This document shows positions 1 through 8,880 of a stretch of DNA of 34,460 bases, piece by piece. The notes beneath the pieces were generated by a model. The model was not told the origin of the DNA. It searched no databases and saw nothing but the letters and a program-made list of their open reading frames with translations. The position numbers and the translations under genes are program-made. This stretch comes from an uncultured Verrucomicrobiota bacterium (lineage in GTDB: Bacteria > Verrucomicrobiota > Kiritimatiellia > SS1-B-03-39 > UBA6053): positions 1 through 34,460 of the forward strand of contig CAKZLZ010000171.1 in assembly GCA_937127435.1 (NCBI GenBank). Direction: 5' to 3'. The number at the start of each line of letters is the position of its first letter. Positions within the stretch are counted from its first letter, which is position 1.

Positions 1-230
1 CCGAAGGTCGGAACTTTTCCGGCAAAGTGCTTTATGACCTCCACGGAGATCCCCGCCTCGGCGGGGCTGCAGGGACCGGGGCTGACCAGAATCCGCTCCG
101 GGTTCAGGGCTTCGATACCGGCAATATCGATTTCGTCGTTGCGTTCCACTTTCACTTCCGCACCGAGGATGCCCAGGTACTGAACGAGGTTGTAAGTGAA
201 ACTGTCGTAATTATCGATGACCAAAATCAT
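1..230 (-). CDS. trpG: Anthranilate synthase component II (glutamine amidotransferase), 5' part only
   Basis: The reverse strand from 230 opens with [20 protein letters not shown], the usual N-terminus of the TrpG/PabA glutamine amidotransferase, and continues through [18 protein letters not shown], which carries the oxyanion-hole PGP motif. The subunit releases ammonia from glutamine for TrpE, the first step from chorismate to tryptophan. Only about 76 codons are in the window; the catalytic Cys and His/Glu lie beyond the left edge, so TrpG versus PabA cannot be settled from the protein alone. The start ATG overlaps the trpE stop by four bases (ATGA), which implies translational coupling, and being downstream of trpE favours TrpG. 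Other trp genes may follow outside the window. Confidence 0.93.
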   Translation of the reverse strand, partial: MILVIDNYDSFTYNLVQYLGILGAEVKVERNDEIDIAGIEALNPERILVSPGPCSPAEAGISVEVIKHFAGKVPTF

Positions 231-1735
231 GCGCTTGCTCCGTTTTGATGTCCGCGTGCCAGGGAAAGGGCTTTGATCATGCCTTTGGCTTTGTTGACGG
301 TTTCTTCGAATTCCGTGGCCGGGACCGAATCGGCCACCAGGCCGGCTCCCGCCTGTACATAGGTTTTGTTGTCCGCGAAAAAGCAGGTGCGGATGGTAAT
401 GCAGCAATCGAGGTTGCCGTCGAATCCGAAGTAGCCCACCGCGCCGCCGTAAGGACCGCGCCGGTCGGGTTCCAGTTCGGCAATAATTTCCATGGCCCGG
501 ATTTTCGGGGCGCCACTGAGGGTGCCCGCGGGAAAGGTGGCCCGCATCAGATCATAGGAATTTTTTTCAGGATGCAGTTTTCCGCGCACGTTGGATACGA
601 TGTGCATCACGTGGCTGTAACGTTCGATGATCATGAATTCGGAGACGTCTACCGACCCGCATTCGCAGACCCGGCCAATATCGTTGCGGGCGAGATCCAC
701 CAACATCACATGTTCGGCGCATTCCTTGGGGTCGTCCAACAAATCTTTTTCCAGGAACAAATCTTCCTCTTCATCCCGGCCGCGTTTGCGGGTTCCGGCG
801 ATGGGGCGGATGTCGACTTGTTGATTTTCATTGCGGACATGTACTTCGGGAGAAGAGCCGGCCAGAGCGACATCGCCCAGTTCCAGGCAGAACATGTAGG
901 GCGAAGGATTGACGGAACGCAAAGCACGGTAGACCTGCAAGGGATCGTCCTGACCCTCGACGGCAAAGCGCTGGGAAACCACCACCTGAATAATATCTCC
1001 CGCCCGGATGTATTCCCGTGATTTTTCCACCGCCGCTTCAAAATCCTCGCGTCGGGTATTCGAAGTGAAGGGCAAATCTTTTGCGGGGACCTGCGCATCC
1101 AAAATGCGTCGGGGCAGGGGTGTTTGCAGCATCTCCGCCAATTGGTCGAGGCGTTGGAGGGCATCGTTGTAGGCGGCTTCGACGTCGCCTTCCACAAAGG
1201 CATTGGCCACCAGCTTCATGGTGTGGCGCACTTGGTCGAAGAGAATCACGGTATCCGCAATGAGGAAAACCATATCCGGAAATTCCAATCCGGGGTTCGG
1301 GCTTAAGGGCACCTTGTCAAACTGGGCGACGGCATCGTAGCCGAGGAAGCCCACCGCACCGCCGGTGAAGCGGGGCAGGGTTTCGTCCGGTACCGGTTTG
1401 TAAGCGGACATCAGGTCCTGCAGCACGGCCAAAGGATCCACGTCTTCAAAAACCGTGACCTTGCCGCCTTCGTGATATTCTGCCCGGCGGTCTTTGGCTT
1501 TGAGGATGCCTCGGGGCATACCTCCCAGCATAGAGTAGCGGGCGATGTTTTCGCCGCCCTCTACCGATTCGAGTAAAAAGGTACAGGCTTCGGGATCCGT
1601 TGCGCGGAGCGCGGTGCGGAGTTTTTCATAGGCGGAGACCGGGGTGTCCTGGTCGGCGAGAACTTCGCGTACCACGGGAATGAGGTTTCCGTGTTGGGCG
1701 CGTTTTAAAAATGTAGGGTAATCTGGTGAGATCAT
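227..1735 (-). CDS. trpE: Anthranilate synthase component I
   Basis: This 502-aa protein converts chorismate plus ammonia to anthranilate, the committed step of tryptophan synthesis. The N-terminal domain has the LLES motif (residues 54-57) that in known TrpE proteins forms part of the tryptophan feedback site. The chorismate-binding domain shows NPSPYMF (276-282), PIAGTRKRG (311-319), a [10 protein letters not shown] block (347-356) and [11 protein letters not shown] (401-411). Length and motif order are normal for a stand-alone TrpE, and the LLES motif separates it from PabB. It is followed by trpG with a 4-bp overlap. No clear Shine-Dalgarno precedes the ATG; the upstream strand is AT-rich (TATACTTAATTTCTTA). 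About 45 nt upstream lies a terminator hairpin preceded by a Trp-containing leader peptide, so expression is probably set by attenuation. Confidence 0.97.
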   Translation of the reverse strand: MISPDYPTFLKRAQHGNLIPVVREVLADQDTPVSAYEKLRTALRATDPEACTFLLESVEGGENIARYSMLGGMPRGILKAKDRRAEYHEGGKVTVFEDVDPLAVLQDLMSAYKPVPDETLPRFTGGAVGFLGYDAVAQFDKVPLSPNPGLEFPDMVFLIADTVILFDQVRHTMKLVANAFVEGDVEAAYNDALQRLDQLAEMLQTPLPRRILDAQVPAKDLPFTSNTRREDFEAAVEKSREYIRAGDIIQVVVSQRFAVEGQDDPLQVYRALRSVNPSPYMFCLELGDVALAGSSPEVHVRNENQQVDIRPIAGTRKRGRDEEEDLFLEKDLLDDPKECAEHVMLVDLARNDIGRVCECGSVDVSEFMIIERYSHVMHIVSNVRGKLHPEKNSYDLMRATFPAGTLSGAPKIRAMEIIAELEPDRRGPYGGAVGYFGFDGNLDCCITIRTCFFADNKTYVQAGAGLVADSVPATEFEETVNKAKGMIKALSLARGHQNGASA

Positions 1736-1760
1736 AAGAAATTAAGTATAAGAATTTGAA

Positions 1761-1803
1761 AAAAAAGAAAAACAAAAAACCCGGAGTGCCAAGGCAAACC
1801 GGG
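1761..1803 (-). terminator. Intrinsic terminator upstream of trpE, likely the trp attenuator
   Basis: Read on the minus strand, CCCGG and GCC (1803-1799, 1795-1793) pair with GGC and CCGGG (1790-1788, 1784-1780), followed by a T-rich run to about 1761. The hairpin lies between the Trp-rich leader peptide and trpE. An alternative pairing exists: leader CCCGGAT (1843-1837) against ATCCCGG (1805-1799), six of seven bases, which would remove the 5' arm of the terminator. It could also simply end lysA transcription, since lysA lies upstream on the same strand. Confidence 0.65.
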
Positions 1804-1827
1804 ATTATAGAATGGACGGTGTTACAT

Positions 1828-1881
1828 TCACCATCGATCCGGGCCCGGGATTAAAATTCGCCAGCAGTTTTTCAAATTCAT
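1828..1881 (-). CDS. Candidate trp leader peptide (17 codons, two Trp)
   Basis: A short reading frame encodes MNLKNCWRILIPGPDRW followed by TGA. Trp codons are at positions 7 and 17, the second directly before the stop; two Trp in 17 residues is far above the usual 1-2 %. It sits 93 nt before the trpE start codon and 24 nt before the terminator hairpin. Its codons 11-15 contain CCCGGGCCCGG, which can pair with the 5' arm of that terminator. A ribosome held at Trp7 would leave this segment free, while one reaching the stop would cover it. This is the arrangement of TrpL in known attenuators. There is no strong Shine-Dalgarno and no homology evidence, so the call rests on position and composition. 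Confidence 0.55.
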   Translation of the reverse strand: MNLKNCWRILIPGPDRW

Positions 1882-1923
1882 GATCGTTCGTTAATGAATG
1901 ACGGATGCTTTGACAAGCAGAAA

Positions 1924-1951
1924 GTAGTCCATGCACTCCGTGCGTGGAAAT
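1924..1951. repeat. Inverted diverged copy of the 34-bp repeat core
   Basis: These 28 bases begin GTAGTCCATGCACTCC and match the reverse complement of the repeat core next door at 24 of 28 positions. Together with the array at 1973-2074 they form an inverted pair separated by about 21 nt, the usual head-to-head layout of REP/BIME elements. Confidence 0.7.
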
Positions 1952-1959
1952 GAAACAAG

Positions 1960-1965
1960 AGTATA
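1960..1965 (-). promoter_or_regulatory. Possible -10 element for the trp leader transcript
   Basis: TATACT on the minus strand matches five of six bases of a sigma-70 -10 box and would start a leader of about 215 nt before trpE. No convincing -35 lies at the right distance; that region is occupied by the repeat units. A TTGTCA at 1916-1911 is an alternative -35, but it would put the start almost on the leader ATG. Weak call. Confidence 0.2.
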
Positions 1966-1972
1966 AGCCATT

Positions 1973-2074
1973 ATTTCCACGCTCGGAGATCGTGGACTAC
2001 GCTTGGATTTCCACGCTCGGAGATCGTGGACTACGCTTGGATTTCCACGCTCGGAGATCGTGGACTACGGCTAG
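1973..2074. repeat. Three tandem 34-bp REP-like palindromic units
   Basis: Units at 1973-2006, 2007-2040 and 2041-2074 repeat the pattern ATTTCCACGCTCGGAGATCG plus TGGACTACGCTTGG. The first two are identical and the third differs only in its last few bases. Each unit contains an imperfect palindrome, CCACG...CGTGG, with inner TC/GA pairs around GGA. The third unit ends at the lysA stop codon (TAG at 2073-2071), so the array abuts the 3' end of lysA. There are no spacers between units, so it is not a CRISPR array. Confidence 0.85.
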
Positions 2075-3327
2075 ATTTCCCGTTCCCAAAGCGATTCGAT
2101 GGGCTGGGGTTTGCGGATGAGGCGGAAATCACCTGATTGTTCCACCAGCACTTCCGCCGTATCGGGAAAGGAATTGTAATTGTGGGTGCACATGGCGGCG
2201 CAGTAGGCGCCGGTACCTTCGATGACCACATAGTCGTCGATCTCTCCCGCATGCAACCGGCGGGGAAGCAGTCCTTCAGGGTCTCCGGGGGCAGGGGTGA
2301 GAATATCACCGGATTCACAACAGTGTCCGGCAACCACCACTTCCTGGGTCTCTTGAAGGTCCTGTTCTTTGCCCACGACGATAAGCGGATGTTGCGCGCC
2401 ATAAATGCTGGGCCGTAAAATATCGGTCATGCCGGTGTCCAGACGGAAAAAGGTGTAGCCTTCTTCGCCGGTACTGACTTTATCCTGAATGCGGCTGATC
2501 ACCGAACCGGCATTGGCCACCAGGTAGGTGCCGGGTTCAATTTCCAGATGCAGTTCGCGTCCGGTTTCTTCGGCAAAAGCTTTGAGCGCCTCTTTAATGG
2601 GTTGTCCCACTTCCTGGAGGTTGGTGCTTTTTTCAGAAGCCATGCGGCCGACTTTAAAGCCGCCGCCCAAATCAAGGGTGGTTACTTCTGTAAAGCGGCG
2701 GACCAATTCCAGGTTCATTACGGAGACCCGCTGCCAAACATCCGGATCACTTCCGCTGCCAATATGGCTGTGAAAACGGACGCAGCGAAGGTCGTATTTT
2801 TTCAGCAGCGCCAGGGCTTCGTCCGCCTGTTCATGCCAAATGCCGAAAGAGCTGGCGGGGCCGCCGACGTTGGTGCGGTTGGTGCCACCGGAGCCCAGTC
2901 CCGGATTAAAACGCACGCCGATTTCACGTCCGGGCCGCAGTTCGCCGGTCACGCGGATTTGATTCAAACTGGTGGCGTTGAATACGATCCCTACATCCAA
3001 CAGCTCTCCGAGGTTGGCGGGTAATTCCTGTGCACTCAGAGAAATATGTTGCGCGGGAATTCCGGCGGCCATGGCGCGTTGAACTTCCCATCCGGAACTG
3101 GCGTCAATATGAAGCCCCATTTCCGCGAAGATTTTCAGTACATTCCGGTTGGGACAGGCTTTCATGGCAAAACGGACAGTAAGGCCGAAAGGATGGGGGA
3201 ACGCGAGGGTTTCGGCTGCCCGCTGACGCAATTCCTGTTCACTGTACACATACAGGGGGGTGGTAAATTCGGCTGCGAGTTGCCGGACCTGTGAAGGAGC
3301 TAAAAATCGAAGAGTTTCAAGTGACAT
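2071..3327 (-). CDS. lysA: Diaminopimelate decarboxylase
   Basis: This 418-aa PLP-dependent enzyme of the alanine-racemase (fold III) class is expected to decarboxylate meso-diaminopimelate to lysine. The PLP lysine is K56 in VRFAMKACPN. The barrel carries HSHIGS (186-191), DLGGGF (219-224) for phosphate binding and EIEPGTYLVA (263-272). The C-terminal domain carries CCESGD (336-341), with the cysteine and Glu that contact substrate across the dimer, and GTGAYCAAM (371-379). Family members include ornithine/arginine decarboxylases and carboxynorspermidine decarboxylase; the CESGD signature and length favour LysA. The gene stands alone, divergent from the HAD gene and followed by REP-like repeats. 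No lysine riboswitch fits into the roughly 70 nt upstream. Confidence 0.93.
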   Translation of the reverse strand: MSLETLRFLAPSQVRQLAAEFTTPLYVYSEQELRQRAAETLAFPHPFGLTVRFAMKACPNRNVLKIFAEMGLHIDASSGWEVQRAMAAGIPAQHISLSAQELPANLGELLDVGIVFNATSLNQIRVTGELRPGREIGVRFNPGLGSGGTNRTNVGGPASSFGIWHEQADEALALLKKYDLRCVRFHSHIGSGSDPDVWQRVSVMNLELVRRFTEVTTLDLGGGFKVGRMASEKSTNLQEVGQPIKEALKAFAEETGRELHLEIEPGTYLVANAGSVISRIQDKVSTGEEGYTFFRLDTGMTDILRPSIYGAQHPLIVVGKEQDLQETQEVVVAGHCCESGDILTPAPGDPEGLLPRRLHAGEIDDYVVIEGTGAYCAAMCTHNYNSFPDTAEVLVEQSGDFRLIRKPQPIESLWEREI

Positions 3328-3399
3328 GAGGATAATGGGATCAGAAAGTTAGAAGAGATAGTTGATTTAATCGCTTTTTGCCATGAGGAAAGCAGGAAC

Positions 3400-4071
3400 A
3401 TGGAAAAAATACATTATAATCTGCAGGCCGTCATTTTTGATATGGATGGCACCCTCATTGATACGGAGCGTATTGGCGCCGCATCCTGGGATCATGCCGG
3501 GGAAGAAACCGGGCTGTTTGTCTCCGAAGAAGTGAAGAAAAGTATGGTGGGGCGGAATATGGCGGATATTAACGCCATAGTGGCGTCGGCTTTGCCGGGT
3601 GAAGACGTGCAACCTTTACTGGACCGGGCGAATTTTCATTATCACCGTTTGGTATCCGAAGCGCCTCCTCCCATTAAAAAGGGGGCGCGGGAATTGTTGG
3701 AGTGGCTGCAAGCCAAAGGCATTTCCATGGCGCTGGCCACCTCCAGCCGGGCGGAACAGGCGGAAGACAAGTTGGGACGCACCGGATTACGGGACTTTTT
3801 CTCCTTTGTGATTGCGGGGGATGAAATTGACCGGGGGAAACCCGAGCCGGAGATTTTTGAACGGGCGGCGGAAGGATTGGAAATTGCGATTGCCCGCTGT
3901 GCGGTTTTCGAAGATTCGGCGCCCGGAATTGAGGCGGCCCAACGTTCCGGGGCTCTGGCGCTGTTGGTGCCCGAATTTTTTCCGGTGGACCCGGGAATGG
4001 CCCTGTTTGCGGACCATATTTTTGAGGATCTGACCCAGGCTCCCGCATTTTTATCTGACCGGATGGGTTAA
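3400..4071 (+). CDS. HAD-superfamily phosphatase / beta-phosphoglucomutase-like
   Basis: This 223-aa protein is a subfamily IA haloacid-dehalogenase hydrolase. Motif I is FDMDGT (13-18; nucleophile D14, general acid D16), motif II is ATSS in the middle of the protein, motif III is the lysine of GKPEPEIF, and motif IV is FEDSAPG. A helical cap lies between motif I and motif II (about 20-85). Such enzymes act on small phosphorylated metabolites, often sugar phosphates, and in close relatives isomerise beta-glucose-1-phosphate. The substrate cannot be read from sequence. A GAGG lies 11 nt before the ATG. It is divergent from lysA and 71 nt upstream of the UPF0182 gene, so the two may be co-transcribed. 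Confidence 0.88.
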   Translation: MEKIHYNLQAVIFDMDGTLIDTERIGAASWDHAGEETGLFVSEEVKKSMVGRNMADINAIVASALPGEDVQPLLDRANFHYHRLVSEAPPPIKKGARELLEWLQAKGISMALATSSRAEQAEDKLGRTGLRDFFSFVIAGDEIDRGKPEPEIFERAAEGLEIAIARCAVFEDSAPGIEAAQRSGALALLVPEFFPVDPGMALFADHIFEDLTQAPAFLSDRMG

Positions 4072-4142
4072 ATGCCTTTTCTTCTTACAAGACCTGCGAC
4101 ATTGCCCTTGCACCTGATGCCCCGAAACCTTAAAAGAGAGCT

Positions 4143-6746
4143 ATGAAACGATTTCCGAAAATTTTGCGTGTGCTGCTACCTCTTCTGCTGGTCCTCGGTG
4201 TAGGTTTTGCCCTGATCAATACCTTTCTGGTTGATTTTATTGTGGAGGCTCTGTGGTACGATTCACTCGGGTATTTGCAGTTTATGCTACTCAAGCTCGG
4301 CTATAAGTACATTGTGCTTTTCGGGGTAACGTTAGTCTTCTTTTTAATGCTGTTCCTGAACTTCTGGATCGCATCCAGATACTTGGGGGTCACCAAGTTT
4401 CATAAAGAAACCAAAATCAAAAAAATCATACAGGGATTCCGTAGCGGGTCGATGAAGGTCTATACGCCGCTGGCTTTGATTTTGGCGATTCCTTTGGCTT
4501 TACCGATTTTTCGGGAGTGGGAAAGTTTCCTGCTGCTTTTCCGTGCGCCAATGGTGGAACACTCTGACGCATTGTTCAGATTAAATGTTTCTTTTTACCT
4601 TTTTTATCTGCCCATACTGAAGTTGTTGTATGGCCGGATTTTGCTCACAATGATTTTGCTGCTGATCTCATTGGTGGTCCTGTATGCCGCGGAATTAAAA
4701 GTTCTATCCAAAGAGGGGCAGACGCTTTATCGGGGAGCGAAATTTCATTTGTCGATCGTGGTTTTTTCAATCTTTTTGGTGCTCGCTTGCGGGTATGGAA
4801 TACAGGCGCTGATGCTTCAGTACAGCGAGCGGAATATTGACAAATTCTATGGACCCGGCTTTACGGAATTTTATGTCATTCTTCCCATGTTGGGCTTAGC
4901 GGCATTTATGTTGCTGCCTTTGGCGTTCTCCGTTATTTGCCTCATTTACCGTGGAAAAGAGATTAAAACGACCGTATTGTTTCTTATACTCGCTTTGGCG
5001 GCGGGGTTCATGTGCAAACTTGAGTTCATTCCCAACTCGGTGAAAGTCTGGATGGAAGGCAGTCGATTGGCCAAACAGGGGCCCTTTATTCAGCAATCGA
5101 TCGATGCGACACTGGAAGCCTACAACCTTCAAAATGTAGAAAAACGGGTGTTTGTGCAAGCCGCAGAAGACGCGCCCCTCAATGAAGTGTATGAATCTTC
5201 GGAGTTGGAGAATATTCCGTTGTGGGACAATGAATTGCTGGAGAGTGTATTTCAGGAATTACAGGGACTTCGCACTTACTATGAATTTACCGGGGTGGAT
5301 GCCGCGCGTTATATGATCAACGGCGAATTGCATCAGGTCTATCTTGCAGCCCGGGAAATCAATACTGACCGGTTGACGGCAGATGCCAAAGACTGGGTAA
5401 ACACCCGTTTGAAATATACGCATGGATATGGATTGGTGATGACCCCGGCCGCTCAGAGTGGTGAGCAGCAGATGAGTTGGTATATTAAAAATATCCCGCC
5501 GGAATCTAAAGTGGGTTTTGATATCAGAGAAGCCAGTATTTATTATGGGTTGGCAGATTTGGATTACATCATTGCCCCCAATAAAAGTGGTGAATTTCAT
5601 TATTCAGGCACAGAAGAAGAGGGGTTGGTGAATATCGACTATAAAGGAACCGGAGGGGTTTCGGTTGGCAACTTCTGGAAGCGCTCATTCTTTGCCTATG
5701 TCTTCAAGGACCGGAATCTGCTTTTCACCACCGAAACGCTTCCCGAAAGCCGTATTCATTTTCGTCGGAACATCATGGAAAGGGTGAAGATACTTACCCC
5801 CTTTATCGAGTTTGATCACAACCCCTATTTGGTCGTGACTGAAGACCGGCTTTACTGGATGATCGATGCCTATACCCGCAGTAAATGGTATCCCAATGCG
5901 CAAACCTACATGGATGACTATAACTACATCCGAAATTCCATCAAAGTGGTTGTGGATGCCTATGATGGCAGTGTCTCGTATTATCTTGCGGATGCCACCG
6001 ATCCGATTGCCCGTGCGTATCAGAGGATGTATCCGGGATTAATCAAAAATTTAGATGAGATGCCTGAAGATTTGCGCTCGCAAATTCGTTATCCCAAGGA
6101 CCTTTTTGATTTCCAAATGCGGGTTTACGCCCGATATCATCAGGAAAACCCCGAGACTTTTTATCAGTCTGAAGATTTGCTGGAGTTGGCGAAATTTACC
6201 CATCAGGATTCTCTGATTGAAATGAAACCCTATTATCTGACCCTGGATATGGTTGAGCCAGGCAGGAGGGAGTTTCTTTTGTTAACGCCTTTGCTTCCTT
6301 ACGAAAAACCCAATCTCCGGGCATTGGCTGTGGTAAGATCCGATGGGGATGCTTACGGAAAAATGGTGTTTTATACCTTTCCCAAAGGAGAACAGATTTT
6401 TGGTCCGCCTCTCATTAATGCTTATATTGATCAGGATTCTGTCATTGCACAAAGCATGACTTTGTGGAATCAGCAAGGGTCGGAAGTGAAACGCGGCAAG
6501 ATGATTATTTTACCCCTGAAAGGTCAGATTATCTACATTCAGCCTTTATATATGGAAGCCACCGGCGCCACCAGTATCCCGCAATTAAAACGGATAATTG
6601 TCTCCACCGGCGAGAAAGTGGCCATGGATGTTTCGGTTGAAAAAGCGATGCGTAAATTGCAAAAGGAAATGGGTGAAGAACAGGTTGTCAAAGATGCCGA
6701 TTCATCTGAACTTCCTGCGGATCAGGTCGTGGACCCAATCGAGTAA
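4143..6746 (+). CDS. UPF0182 (COG1615) large integral membrane protein
   Basis: The 867-aa protein has about seven hydrophobic segments in its first 310 residues, then a long non-membrane region. Two stretches match what I know of UPF0182: the N-terminal EALWYDSLGYLQ block after the first membrane segment, and the extracytoplasmic ELQGLRTYYEFTGVDAARY and TRLKYTHGYGLVM blocks. The family is widespread in actinobacteria, cyanobacteria and clostridia and has no established function. The acidic tail (KDADSSELPADQVVDPIE) is variable in relatives. The stop is 5 bp before mnmA, so the two are probably one transcript, though no functional link is known. An AGAGAG lies just before the ATG. Confidence 0.85.
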   Translation: MKRFPKILRVLLPLLLVLGVGFALINTFLVDFIVEALWYDSLGYLQFMLLKLGYKYIVLFGVTLVFFLMLFLNFWIASRYLGVTKFHKETKIKKIIQGFRSGSMKVYTPLALILAIPLALPIFREWESFLLLFRAPMVEHSDALFRLNVSFYLFYLPILKLLYGRILLTMILLLISLVVLYAAELKVLSKEGQTLYRGAKFHLSIVVFSIFLVLACGYGIQALMLQYSERNIDKFYGPGFTEFYVILPMLGLAAFMLLPLAFSVICLIYRGKEIKTTVLFLILALAAGFMCKLEFIPNSVKVWMEGSRLAKQGPFIQQSIDATLEAYNLQNVEKRVFVQAAEDAPLNEVYESSELENIPLWDNELLESVFQELQGLRTYYEFTGVDAARYMINGELHQVYLAAREINTDRLTADAKDWVNTRLKYTHGYGLVMTPAAQSGEQQMSWYIKNIPPESKVGFDIREASIYYGLADLDYIIAPNKSGEFHYSGTEEEGLVNIDYKGTGGVSVGNFWKRSFFAYVFKDRNLLFTTETLPESRIHFRRNIMERVKILTPFIEFDHNPYLVVTEDRLYWMIDAYTRSKWYPNAQTYMDDYNYIRNSIKVVVDAYDGSVSYYLADATDPIARAYQRMYPGLIKNLDEMPEDLRSQIRYPKDLFDFQMRVYARYHQENPETFYQSEDLLELAKFTHQDSLIEMKPYYLTLDMVEPGRREFLLLTPLLPYEKPNLRALAVVRSDGDAYGKMVFYTFPKGEQIFGPPLINAYIDQDSVIAQSMTLWNQQGSEVKRGKMIILPLKGQIIYIQPLYMEATGATSIPQLKRIIVSTGEKVAMDVSVEKAMRKLQKEMGEEQVVKDADSSELPADQVVDPIE

Positions 6747-6751
6747 GTACC

Positions 6752-7846
6752 ATGTCCGGAAAGAAAATTATGGTGGCGCTCTCCGGGGGCGTAGACAGTT
6801 CCGCAGCGGCTGCGTTGCTTTTGGAGCAGGGCTATGACGTGTCGGCGGCCTACATGAAAAACTGGATCAACGAGGATGATATTCTCGGGGATTGCCCTTG
6901 GCAACAGGATGTGGAAGATGCCACCGCGGTGGCCGATACCTTGGGAATTCCCTTTGAAGTCGTCAACTTGATGGATGCATACAAGTCCCGCATTGTGGAT
7001 TATTTATTGAAGGGATACGAAGATGGGATCACGCCCAATCCGGATGTGATGTGTAACCGTGAAATTAAGTTCGGGGTTTTCCGTCAATGGGCGCTGGGGA
7101 AAGGTTTTGATACGGTCGCAACCGGACATTATGCCCGCAGCCGGGTAGGGGAAGCCGGGCGCCGCGAAATCCTTACCGGTCTGGATCCCAACAAAGACCA
7201 AACCTATTTCCTGGCCATGATGCAACCCGATCAGGTGCAGGCCGCCCGTTTTCCGATTGGGGAATTGCTTAAACCGGATGTCCGGAAGGTCGCGGAACGA
7301 TTTGGCCTGCCCACCGCCTCAAAAAAAGACAGCCAGGGCATTTGTTTTATCGGACAAATTAAAATGTCCGACTTTTTAAGTACCTATCTGGATGATGAAC
7401 CCGGGAACATTGTTTCCCAAAAGGGTGAAGTCCTGGGTGAGCACCGGGGATTGCATTTTTATACTCTTGGACAACGTAAAGGCATCGGTATTGCCTCGAA
7501 CACTTTTAAGAAAAGTTATGTGGTGGTTGAAAAGCGTAAAGCTACCCGAGAATTGGTCATCGCCTTTGATGAACCGGACACCCCGAATCTCTATTCCCGC
7601 AGTTGCGTGATCCGTCAGCTTTCCTTTACCGGAGATCCCATCACCGAAACCTGCAGGATTCAAGCCCGCCCCCGCTACCGGGCGAAATCTGTAGATATTA
7701 CTTATACGCCGATGGAGGATGGCGAAGCCCGGATTGAATGGAGTCAGCCTCAGCGGGCCATTGCCAAAGGCCAAATCTGCGCTTTGTATAATCAGGAAGT
7801 TTTATTGGGCGGGGGGATTTACGTTGAGGTAGACGGAAGCTCATGA
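6752..7846 (+). CDS. mnmA: tRNA-specific 2-thiouridylase
   Basis: MnmA thiolates U34 at C2 in tRNAs for Lys, Glu and Gln in the cytoplasm, using ATP and a persulfide relay. The PP-loop SGGVDSS is at 11-17. The two catalytic cysteines are in the expected places: C101 in NPDVMCNREIKFG and C198 in DSQGICFIG. ATGHYARS (123-130), a GLDPNKDQTYFL block (143-154) and YTLGQRKGIGI are further family signatures. At 364 aa the length is normal. It begins 5 bp after the UPF0182 stop and is followed within 10 bp by a secreted unknown, so it sits inside a tight run of genes. Confidence is high. Confidence 0.96.
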   Translation: MSGKKIMVALSGGVDSSAAAALLLEQGYDVSAAYMKNWINEDDILGDCPWQQDVEDATAVADTLGIPFEVVNLMDAYKSRIVDYLLKGYEDGITPNPDVMCNREIKFGVFRQWALGKGFDTVATGHYARSRVGEAGRREILTGLDPNKDQTYFLAMMQPDQVQAARFPIGELLKPDVRKVAERFGLPTASKKDSQGICFIGQIKMSDFLSTYLDDEPGNIVSQKGEVLGEHRGLHFYTLGQRKGIGIASNTFKKSYVVVEKRKATRELVIAFDEPDTPNLYSRSCVIRQLSFTGDPITETCRIQARPRYRAKSVDITYTPMEDGEARIEWSQPQRAIAKGQICALYNQEVLLGGGIYVEVDGSS

Positions 7847-7856
7847 GGATAATTAT

Positions 7857-8837
7857 ATGCCTGAGAGAAATATGCGAAAACCCATCCTGTTGATTCTGTC
7901 TTTCATTTTTCTGATCCTGACTTTTCATGTTAGAGCGGAAGAGAAAGCGTATTTGCATGCGAAGACCGGCATCATTTTGCCCCTGGAAATAGAAGGACTC
8001 CTGTTGGGGGAAAAGCATGTCTATGATGAACCCGGTCTGGGGGAATCTGTTCCCTACAATGGTGATGGAATTGTGGTAACGTTATATATTTACAATATGG
8101 ACCTTGATGACCTGAAAGATGATCCAAACCATACCCGAATCAAAAAGGAACTCTCAAATGCGATTGGAGATGTGAAAGGGGCGGAAGAGTTGGGCGTCTA
8201 TGCCAGGGTGAAAATTCCTGATGCCGCCACGTTGCTGGAAAGTGAAAATAATTTTTCCTTCCTGTCTATTCCCATTTCCTACGATCAAGTACAAAACATG
8301 CGCACCCGTGAAGCGATTGAACCGCTGTCACGATCTTCTTTGATTGGCATGGGGATATATAAAAATCATTTTATTAAGTTAAGATACAGTTTTGAACCCG
8401 GGGAAGATCAGGCGGAAAAAGAAAAACAGAGAGATGCCTTTATCAACAGCCTGGTTTCACTGGTCCGTGAAGTGGATGTTCGCGCGGAAGTGAAAACACG
8501 GCTTGCGACTTACTTAAAGGATCCGCTGTCTGATGAAGGACGGGATGCCCTTGGTGGAATTGTGGTATATGCCGAGAAAAGTGAGTTGGTTCAACTGACC
8601 ATTCATTCCGGAGTTATGCCTTGGGTTGATGTGGATGATTACCCTTACTCCAGTGAATTGTTAGGGGCCTATATTGCGGGGCAAGTCCAATATCAATTGA
8701 GCCATAATGATTTTACATCCAACGAAAACGCCGGAAGGAATCAGGTCGTCAAAGTCTATGAGATCTTAAAGAAAACGGATGAAAACGCGGTTCTGGATGC
8801 ATTGGAAGATAACCTGGAACCGGCAGGGCAACCCTGA
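7857..8837 (+). CDS. Secreted protein of unknown function with signal peptide
   Basis: I do not recognise this 326-aa protein. It starts with a clear Sec signal peptide: basic MPERNMRK, a hydrophobic core (about 9-24), then a likely cleavage after HVRA. The mature part is polar and acidic, with no cysteine and no second membrane segment, so a periplasmic or exported soluble protein is likely. An early block, KTGIILPLEIEGLLLGE, suggests a beta-rich fold. GAGG stands 8 nt before the first ATG, just across the mnmA stop, which supports this start; the in-frame ATG at 7872 is also possible. It lies 10 bp after mnmA and 43 bp before the phosphatase-like gene. Confidence 0.75.
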   Translation: MPERNMRKPILLILSFIFLILTFHVRAEEKAYLHAKTGIILPLEIEGLLLGEKHVYDEPGLGESVPYNGDGIVVTLYIYNMDLDDLKDDPNHTRIKKELSNAIGDVKGAEELGVYARVKIPDAATLLESENNFSFLSIPISYDQVQNMRTREAIEPLSRSSLIGMGIYKNHFIKLRYSFEPGEDQAEKEKQRDAFINSLVSLVREVDVRAEVKTRLATYLKDPLSDEGRDALGGIVVYAEKSELVQLTIHSGVMPWVDVDDYPYSSELLGAYIAGQVQYQLSHNDFTSNENAGRNQVVKVYEILKKTDENAVLDALEDNLEPAGQP

Positions 8838-8880
8838 GCTGAAAATCTTTGCGTGAAGATTTTGAAGGGGATATCAGAAG

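Noticed and set aside
245..1021. 258-codon plus-strand frame opposite trpE
   Set aside because: It is the antisense shadow of a clear trpE; its product has no recognisable domain.
1973..2074. CRISPR-like array
   Set aside because: The 34-bp units follow each other directly with no variable spacers and no cas genes nearby.
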